From Spirochaetia bacterium UBA5368 (GTDB taxonomy: Bacteria; Spirochaetota; UBA4802; UBA5368), in the NCBI GenBank assembly GCA_002407865.1, contig DHPI01000006.1, forward strand, positions 1 to 5,991: a stretch of DNA of 5,991 bases, in the 5' to 3' direction. The notes beneath the pieces are model-generated. The model was not told the DNA's origin. It made no database searches and was given only the letters and a program-made list of their open reading frames with translations. How positions within the stretch are numbered: position 1 is the stretch's first letter; each line of letters starts with the position of its first letter. Shown piece by piece: positions 1 to 4,512 of this stretch. The translations under genes were made by a program, and so were the position numbers.

Positions 1-1
1 T

Positions 2-697
2 GCGCCTACAACGCTGCTCGCGATGGTCGATTCGAGTATCGGCGGTAAGGTGGCGGTCAATATCGGGAGGGGAAAAAACATCGTCGGCGCCTTTCATCAG
101 CCGGCGCTTGTGGTTTCGGATGTGCGCTTTCTGGCCACGCTGCCCGAGCGCGAACAGAAGAACGGGCTTACCGAGGTGTTAAAACATGGATTTATCGGCG
201 ACGCTGACATCCTGAAAATCTTTCAGGCGCATGATCTTCACGGCCTGTGTGATGCGGACGTTTTGAAGGAGATCGTGTACCGTTCTGCGCTGTTTAAATC
301 GTCGATTGTCGCCCGGGACGAGCGGGAGGGCGGCCTCCGCAGCATATTGAATTTCGGCCATACCGTGGGGCACGCTATCGAATCGTTCTACGAATACAGC
401 GGCATATCTCACGGGGAAGCGGTCGCCGTAGGGTTGAAGGCGGAGATCGAGATTTCCAGGCGGATGGGAATGCTTTCCGACGATGAATCGGACATGGCGA
501 TTGCGTTGATCGAGCGCTACGGCCTTGCGAAAAGCGGCATGCGGCTCGACGCCGATGGTATTCTACAGCACATGATGTTCGATAAGAAGAACAGGGGAGG
601 CCGTATTCTGTGCGTGCTGCTTGACGGCGTTGGCCGGCCCGTGTATGATAGGACTGTCGACGACGATCTTATTATTGATGTGGTGTCGAAACTTTAA
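2..697 (+). CDS. aroB: 3-dehydroquinate synthase, C-terminal part (5' end outside window)
   Basis: This enzyme converts DAHP to 3-dehydroquinate, the second step of the cytoplasmic shikimate pathway to aromatic amino acids, using NAD+ and a divalent metal. The frame is open from base 2 and begins APTTLLAMVDSSIGGK, the conserved block that links the NAD-binding half to the catalytic half. The first in-frame ATG at 23 is therefore internal and not the start. Visible family residues are the GLTEVLKHG block with the metal-ligand Glu at 173-175, the NFGHTVGHAIE block with a ligand His at 359-361 and a second conserved His four residues later, the SHGEAV block with the third ligand His at 410-412, and a DKKNRGG block near the C-terminus. 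About 231 residues are present of a usual 350-370, so roughly the first third lies upstream. The frame ends in TAA, and a STAS gene follows 18 nt later on the same strand, probably co-transcribed. All catalytic positions seen are intact, so the enzyme should be functional. Confidence 0.96.
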   Translation, partial: APTTLLAMVDSSIGGKVAVNIGRGKNIVGAFHQPALVVSDVRFLATLPEREQKNGLTEVLKHGFIGDADILKIFQAHDLHGLCDADVLKEIVYRSALFKSSIVARDEREGGLRSILNFGHTVGHAIESFYEYSGISHGEAVAVGLKAEIEISRRMGMLSDDESDMAIALIERYGLAKSGMRLDADGILQHMMFDKKNRGGRILCVLLDGVGRPVYDRTVDDDLIIDVVSKL

Positions 698-715
698 CGG
701 GGATGCACGCGGTAT

Positions 716-1084
716 GTGGCGTGCCCTGAATGCGGGACAATGGATCTGAATTATACGCTTGAAGATCGCGAAAATATAAGGATCGTCCATATTTCCGGGA
801 CGGTTTCCAGCCTCAATTCGAGGGAACTGGGGCTTCTCGTGGACGATATTGCGCAGAAAAGCAATATTATCATCGACATGGCAAAGGCGGGCGTTGTTAC
901 CTCGTCGGGTATCAATGCGCTCATGGAAGTGTCGGTGAGCGCGAAAAACAGGGGCAAAAGGGTGCTGCTGTTGAATATGCGTCCCGAACTCGTCAAGACG
1001 ATTGAACAGCTCGATCTCTATGAATATTTTATATTCATTCAGAGCTTCGAGGAAGGAAAGATGAAGCTTCGCTTTTATACGTAA
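716..1084 (+). CDS. STAS-domain protein, anti-sigma-factor antagonist type
   Basis: This small cytoplasmic protein of 122 residues (114 from the inner ATG) is a single STAS domain like SpoIIAA/RsbV. Family members bind an anti-sigma kinase and are switched by serine phosphorylation. The family pattern is present: an N-terminal beta strand IRIVHISGTVSS (residues 21-32), a second strand NIIIDMAKAGVVTSSGINAL (50-69) with the phosphoacceptor loop TSSG at 62-65, and a third strand KRVLLLNM. Ser63 aligns with the phosphorylated serine of SpoIIAA, while the usual preceding Asp is Thr. The start is uncertain. GTG at 716 has GGGGA at 699-703 but 12 nt of spacing, and adds an N-terminal CPECG. ATG at 740 matches where STAS proteins usually begin, but its only GGGA lies just 2 nt away. 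No partner kinase, phosphatase or sigma factor is in the window, so the target is unknown. It follows aroB closely and probably shares its mRNA. Confidence 0.85.
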   Translation: MACPECGTMDLNYTLEDRENIRIVHISGTVSSLNSRELGLLVDDIAQKSNIIIDMAKAGVVTSSGINALMEVSVSAKNRGKRVLLLNMRPELVKTIEQLDLYEYFIFIQSFEEGKMKLRFYT

Positions 1085-1105
1085 TGTCGTTCGCCCCGCT
1101 CCGAT

Positions 1106-1879
1106 TTATGTCGCCGGGAAGAGGTGGAACTCCGGCTTGCCGTTGTAAATATTCCTTGAAACCAGCACGTCGGCATTGAAATATTTTTTGATGATCGCGG
1201 CGTCGAGCGCTTCGGGCGTTGCGTCGAGTGCAACCGCGCCGCGCGAAAGCAGTATTGCGCGGTCGGCGGTCTGCGCGATAAAATTCAAATCGTTCGACGC
1301 GGCCACGGCGATCCTTTTGCCGCGCATCGTGAAACGGGAGAGCGCACGCTGCATCTGCGCAATTGAGGACATGTCGAGGCCCGAGGTGGGGTCGTCGAGG
1401 AGCAGAACATCCGGCTCCCCGATAAACGCGTGTGCCAGTCCCGCTTTGCGCAGCGTGCAGCCGGAAAGTCCGCCGAGCGTTTCATTCGCGAAATCGCGCA
1501 GCCCGAACGCATCGAGATAATCATCGACAACCTGGTAATCGTAGTCTGAAAAGGGCGACAGAAACTTCTTGTGGGGCATTCGCGCCAGGAGGAGGAATTC
1601 GCGCACCGTATCGTGCGGATTGCCGGGACGCGCGCCGTTACATGCCGCAATGGCGCGGGCCCGTGCGCGGGTCGCGTGCGCCGGGAGGGGAAGCCCGCCG
1701 AGCAGCACTTGCCCCGATTGCGGATGCACACTGCCGGTTATGATGTTCAGCAGCATAGACTTCCCGGCCCCCGAGGGGCCGATGATCCCGCAGATCGAGC
1801 CGGCGTCGAACGAAAGCGAGAGGGAGGCAAAAACGGGAACATCCCGAAATGTCAGCGATATGTCTCGCAGCTCAATCAT
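1106..1879 (-). CDS. FecE/BtuD-like ABC ATPase with degenerate catalytic motifs
   Basis: This is a cytoplasmic ATP-binding subunit of 257 residues, a normal length for the iron-siderophore/B12 importer class. Numbering from the chosen start, Walker A GPSGAGKS (34-41), the Walker B aspartate (D162) and the D-loop SGLD (166-169) are intact. Other hallmarks are altered. No Gln occurs in the Q-loop region (ACNGARPGN; N81 is the nearest counterpart), the signature is LSGCT (138-142) instead of LSGGE/Q, the catalytic Glu after Walker B is Asp (LLLDDP, D163), and the switch His is Asn (SNDLN, N196). The stretch TVREFLLLARMPH and the C-terminal layout match the FecE/HmuV group. A GTG at 1918 is also in frame, but ATG at 1879 is preferred: MIELRDISLTF begins where the domain normally begins, a GGGG lies upstream, and the start overlaps the permease stop by 8 nt, typical of translational coupling. 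It is presumably the homodimeric partner of that permease. ATP binding looks likely and hydrolysis weak or lost; the frame is unbroken, so it is not an obvious pseudogene. Confidence 0.9.
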   Translation of the reverse strand: MIELRDISLTFRDVPVFASLSLSFDAGSICGIIGPSGAGKSMLLNIITGSVHPQSGQVLLGGLPLPAHATRARARAIAACNGARPGNPHDTVREFLLLARMPHKKFLSPFSDYDYQVVDDYLDAFGLRDFANETLGGLSGCTLRKAGLAHAFIGEPDVLLLDDPTSGLDMSSIAQMQRALSRFTMRGKRIAVAASNDLNFIAQTADRAILLSRGAVALDATPEALDAAIIKKYFNADVLVSRNIYNGKPEFHLFPAT

Positions 1880-2801
1880 ATACCGGTGCCCCGTGATATG
1901 CCTGACGGCGCATCCCACGCGCCGAGGAGACTATGATCGCGATACTGACAACAATGGTATCGGGGACAACGGCGCCTGCCAGCAGCAATACTTGCGTATA
2001 CGCGATGGTAGAGCCGATGTCAATGACAACGCGGGAGCGATACGGCGCGCGCCTGTCGTAGAGCAGGCCGACGCCGCCGCCCAGCCACCCGATGAGAAAG
2101 ACCGCGCATGATGACGCGGCGCCTTTCGCGCAAAGATACAGGAGGCGGGTTCTGGCATGCATGAAGCCGCCGCCCTCGCAGTAAAACCGCCCATGCGTCG
2201 CCAGCCGTATTTCGTGGCGCGCAAAAATCGCGAACGCGAGCATGCCGCACGAAATTGCGGAAAAGACGGCGGCTGGCCATGCGCGCACAAAGGGCCGCGC
2301 CTTAATTCCCGCGAAGAGCGATACGGCGCCTTCATGGTTGAACGAACTGTCATAAAACGCGATAAAAAAAAGAAACACGGCAAGGATTGATCCGGCGGCA
2401 AGACCCGCGTGCGCCTGCTGGCGGACGGCAAGGTTGAGATAATATCCGGTATACAGAAGGTAGAGCATAAGGAACGCCGCGCCCGTGATAAATATCGCCG
2501 CCGGCGCCGTTGCGAACAGCATGACCGTCATGAGCGCTCCGGCGGTCCATGCGGCGGCTTCTCCCGTGATAATGTACGAGCCGCCGGACTGCGCCCCGAC
2601 CGATGGCGCACCGTACGCGACGCAGTAGAAAACCGAGCCTGCGATACAGGCGATCACGGTTGCGGCGTCATGGTGCGCGAAAAAAATATTTGTCGCTATG
2701 AGCGCCGCGGATACGGCCATTGCGGCCGCGCACGCCGCTGTCGGGCTTACTTTGCGATCAATTTTTGGTGTCAACCCCGCTCTTCTCGCTCTCGATTTCA
2801 T
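1872..2801 (-). CDS. divergent FecCD/BtuC-like ABC transporter permease
   Basis: This is a polytopic inner-membrane protein of 309 residues with about nine to ten hydrophobic segments (roughly 21-44, 47-64, 82-99, 100-122, 131-151, 173-194, 219-248, 256-279, 280-297). Its arrangement follows the FecCD permease family. HAGLAAGSILAVFLF resembles the family's LAGIALGAL segment, SLFAGIKA the LLGSL segment, and RTRLLYL the segment after the cytoplasmic coupling helix, followed by a Gly-rich stretch IGWLGGGVGLL where the family has GPIGFVGLIVPH. PDTIVVSIAIIVSS corresponds to the C-terminal ELPVGIVTALIG. The NPL box, the VPH motif and most coupling-helix consensus are lost, so family assignment rests on layout plus the adjacent FecE-like ATPase. 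The start is uncertain. ATG 2801 overlaps the TPR gene by 44 nt and lacks a visible Shine-Dalgarno; TTG at 2774 has GAGAAGAG upstream and overlaps by only 17 nt; ATG at 2720 would cut into the first membrane segment. The substrate is unknown, and no binding protein is nearby. Confidence 0.75.
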   Translation of the reverse strand: MKSRARRAGLTPKIDRKVSPTAACAAAMAVSAALIATNIFFAHHDAATVIACIAGSVFYCVAYGAPSVGAQSGGSYIITGEAAAWTAGALMTVMLFATAPAAIFITGAAFLMLYLLYTGYYLNLAVRQQAHAGLAAGSILAVFLFFIAFYDSSFNHEGAVSLFAGIKARPFVRAWPAAVFSAISCGMLAFAIFARHEIRLATHGRFYCEGGGFMHARTRLLYLCAKGAASSCAVFLIGWLGGGVGLLYDRRAPYRSRVVIDIGSTIAYTQVLLLAGAVVPDTIVVSIAIIVSSARGMRRQAYHGAPVYD

Positions 2802-4281
2802 TGAGGATGTTTTTTAGATCAGGATCGTTTTTTGCCTTTTTTGCGCAGGTTTCGTTGTTTATGAGGGAAGCGAGAATGGCTTTCGCCTTTTCCCGCATCC
2901 CGTTTCGCGCGTACAGCTGGCAGAGGATATAGCGGTCATCGTCCGACGATAACGAAATTTTTTCGAAGGTCTCGATCGATTTATTGTCGTTGCCAAGGCG
3001 ATAGTATGTTTTCGCGAGAAGCAGCGTCGTTTCGTATGTGGAGGATGACCCCTCGAAGGCGGTCAGTATTTTTTCTGTTCTTTGATACTGCCCTTTTTCA
3101 TAATGGTATTTCGCGAGAAGCGAAAACGCTTTGAGGTATTTCGGCGGCGCCTCGCGCGTTTCGGACGATACCGTTGTGTCAAAGAGATTGTCGAAGTATT
3201 CGGCGTAGCGGGGATTGTTCATTCTGTAGTGTATGCTGCCGATCTGAAAGAGTATCTCGGGATTGTCGGGCTCGATCTTTCTGGCGGATTCGAGGGACTT
3301 CAGCGCGTCATCGTATTTTTCCTGTTTGATCGAAATCGCGGAGAGCAGCAGCAGCGTTTCCAGCGATTTTTTGTTGATTGCAAGCGCCTCGTTCAGGTTC
3401 TCCTTCGCCTGCGCATAATCGCCGGTGTTGTAGTACGACGTTGCGCTTTTCATAAAGGTGAGATACCGCGTGCCGCTGTCGAGAAATCCAAGCTCGCGGG
3501 ATTTCTGGAAATGGAATATGGCGTCAAGGTAGTACCCTTTCTGGAAGTAGATATCGCCCAGCAGCAGGTGTACCTCTCCGTAATACGGGATTTTTTCCGC
3601 AACCTCGCCGAGGTACCGCGTCGCGCTGCCGGTATTGCCGTTTTTGAGTTCGATGATGCCGATCTCGAATTTCGGGGCGAGAAACGACGAATCGGTTTGC
3701 AGGGCGCTTCTGAACGCCGTCATCGCGTCGTCGTAGGCCTCTTTTTTCTTGTACTCTATCCCCTTCTGGTATTCGTCTTTCGCCTGCTGGTTTTCCGTCC
3801 ACAGCATTTTGTTAATGAGCGACTCCACCTTCGTTTTCGCGCCCGAATCGCCCAGCCTGTCATAGAGCTCCCTGCATGTCTGCACCATGCCGTCGTAATC
3901 GCCCTTCTGCTCGAGCAGAATGATGATGTTCCAGTATGCGAGATTCAGGTATTTTCGAGTGATTTTTTTCGTAATGGCGATGCGGTAATAGTCGAGCGCG
4001 CCATTGTAATTGGCCGCGTTTTTTTCTATCTCGCCGAGAAAATAGTAGGCGTTGCCGTCGTTGTTAAGCTCGCCGGCCTTTAAAAACAGTTCGCGCGCCT
4101 TATCGTAGTTCTTGTAGATATAATACCGGCTGCCGTCTTCGAAATATCCGGCGGTGGCTGTCTGCTGCGCCAGTGCGAATGTCAGACACAGCGCCGAAGC
4201 GAATATGACTGACTTTGCGCTGTATTGCGGGCCTCCGGTTCGGCGTACGCGTGACGATTGCGCATCGACCGGATTGTTCAT
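2758..4281 (-). CDS. exported tetratricopeptide-repeat (TPR) protein
   Basis: This protein of 507 residues has an N-terminal signal peptide and is otherwise almost entirely TPR units. The n-region (1-23) is long and carries Arg and Lys, the hydrophobic core is SVIFASALCLTFALA (24-38), and a plausible signal peptidase I site ATA|G lies at 44/45. There is no lipobox, so it is probably a soluble periplasmic or exported protein. About twelve TPR-like units fill residues 45-477, with repeated hallmarks such as YKNYDKARELF, KEAYDDAMTAF, TGDYAQAKENLNEAL and QEKYDDALKSLESA, followed by a charged tail. TPR superhelices bind proteins, but no partner can be read from sequence. The frame stays open to an ATG at 4497, but 4281 is chosen. 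It has AGGGAGGA 10 nt upstream, it places the signal peptide near the N-terminus, and the promoter at 4352-4380 lies inside the longer version. This is the first gene of an operon whose permease start overlaps its end, suggesting that the three products work together. Confidence 0.9.
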   Translation of the reverse strand: MNNPVDAQSSRVRRTGGPQYSAKSVIFASALCLTFALAQQTATAGYFEDGSRYYIYKNYDKARELFLKAGELNNDGNAYYFLGEIEKNAANYNGALDYYRIAITKKITRKYLNLAYWNIIILLEQKGDYDGMVQTCRELYDRLGDSGAKTKVESLINKMLWTENQQAKDEYQKGIEYKKKEAYDDAMTAFRSALQTDSSFLAPKFEIGIIELKNGNTGSATRYLGEVAEKIPYYGEVHLLLGDIYFQKGYYLDAIFHFQKSRELGFLDSGTRYLTFMKSATSYYNTGDYAQAKENLNEALAINKKSLETLLLLSAISIKQEKYDDALKSLESARKIEPDNPEILFQIGSIHYRMNNPRYAEYFDNLFDTTVSSETREAPPKYLKAFSLLAKYHYEKGQYQRTEKILTAFEGSSSTYETTLLLAKTYYRLGNDNKSIETFEKISLSSDDDRYILCQLYARNGMREKAKAILASLINNETCAKKAKNDPDLKNILNEIESEKSGVDTKN

Positions 4282-4291
4282 GATTGCATTA

Positions 4292-4299
4292 TCCTCCCT
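4292..4299 (-). promoter_or_regulatory. Shine-Dalgarno of the TPR gene
   Basis: The minus strand reads AGGGAGGA here, the best ribosome-binding site in the window, 10 nt before ATG 4281. It decides the start against the longer frame from 4497. An out-of-frame ATG at 4289 opens a three-codon frame (ATG CAA TCA TGA) that ends overlapping the true start. Only 2 nt separate the Shine-Dalgarno from it, so its use is doubtful. Confidence 0.8.
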
Positions 4300-4322
4300 T
4301 CGGTGTTTCATGCGTCTATGAC

Positions 4323-4332
4323 GTATCGATAC
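4323..4332. repeat. 10-bp perfect palindrome in the TPR operon leader
   Basis: GTATCGATAC is a perfect palindrome lying about 15 nt downstream of the predicted start of transcription and upstream of the Shine-Dalgarno. The half sequence CGATAC recurs on the plus strand at 4393-4398, just upstream of the -35 box. It could be an operator half-site pair, but it is short and chance is a fair explanation. Confidence 0.3.
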
Positions 4333-4351
4333 ATTTCCTTTTCCGGCCATG

Positions 4352-4380
4352 ATTTCATCCGGATCGTCGGCTTTTGTCAA
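4352..4380 (-). promoter_or_regulatory. sigma70-type promoter of the TPR-permease-ATPase operon
   Basis: On the minus strand a perfect -35 hexamer TTGACA (4380-4375) is followed after exactly 17 nt by TGAAAT (4357-4352), which matches 4 of 6 bases of the -10 consensus. Transcription would start near 4345, giving a leader of about 65 nt before ATG 4281. It is the only good promoter match seen upstream of this gene cluster, and nothing similar was seen inside it. Confidence 0.55.
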
Positions 4381-4420
4381 GATAATAACCTTCGATACGG
4401 GGGCGCTTGCCGGCAGCCGC

Positions 4421-4451
4421 GTGACCGCGTTCATGTGAAAACGAATAAAAT
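4421..4451 (+). promoter_or_regulatory. possible weak promoter for murJ
   Basis: TAAAAT (4446-4451) matches 5 of 6 bases of the -10 consensus on the plus strand. The only -35-like element is GTGACC at 4421-4426, with a long 19-nt spacer. It would give a leader of about 55 nt before ATG 4513. The region 4441-4475 is the most AT-rich part of the intergenic space, which fits a promoter, but the match is weak. Confidence 0.3.
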
Positions 4452-4464
4452 CATGCATGTGATT
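4449..4464. repeat. inverted repeat AATCA-N6-TGATT upstream of murJ
   Basis: Two 5-bp arms, AATCA (4449-4453) and TGATT (4460-4464), flank TGCATG and enclose the 8-bp palindrome CATGCATG (4452-4459). The element sits directly downstream of the candidate -10 box of murJ, where a repressor would act. No known operator consensus is matched closely enough to name a regulator. Confidence 0.35.
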
Positions 4465-4512
4465 CATTAAGTATTTGACGTAACGGAAATTCCTCATTAC
4501 TCAGGCGCAATT

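Larger units (their letters stand above)
4282..4512. other. divergent intergenic region between the TPR operon and murJ
   Basis: This 231-bp region separates two divergently transcribed units. It holds the TPR operon promoter and Shine-Dalgarno, the candidate murJ promoter and two short palindromic elements. An open minus-strand frame runs through it from 4497 into the TPR gene, but that extension shows no domain, precedes the signal peptide and contains the promoter, so it is treated as non-coding. Confidence 0.7.

Noticed and set aside
23..25. ATG 23 as the aroB start
   Set aside because: The conserved PTTLLA residues lie in frame before it, so the gene continues upstream of the window.
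1569..2111. Plus-strand open frames opposite the ATPase and permease
   Set aside because: They are Arg- and Ala-rich low-complexity translations without initiation signals; the minus strand carries Walker motifs and membrane segments in frame.
1106..2801. The ATPase and permease as pseudogenes
   Set aside because: Both frames are complete, have normal lengths, an intact Walker A and tight coupling to each other. Motif loss without any stop or frameshift fits divergence at least as well as decay, though decay is not excluded.
3082..4083. Plus-strand open frame of 333 codons opposite the TPR gene
   Set aside because: It is the antisense shadow of a repetitive TPR gene, has no recognisable domain or ribosome-binding site, and the TPR reading on the other strand is unmistakable.
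4282..4497. 72-codon N-terminal extension of the TPR protein from ATG 4497
   Set aside because: It would bury the signal peptide in the interior, contains the promoter, and is outcompeted by ATG 4281 with its strong Shine-Dalgarno.
4475..4503. TTGACG at 4475-4480 as the -35 box of murJ
   Set aside because: At 17 nt spacing the -10 would read TACTCA, with only 2 of 6 matches, and would sit about 10 nt from the start codon.
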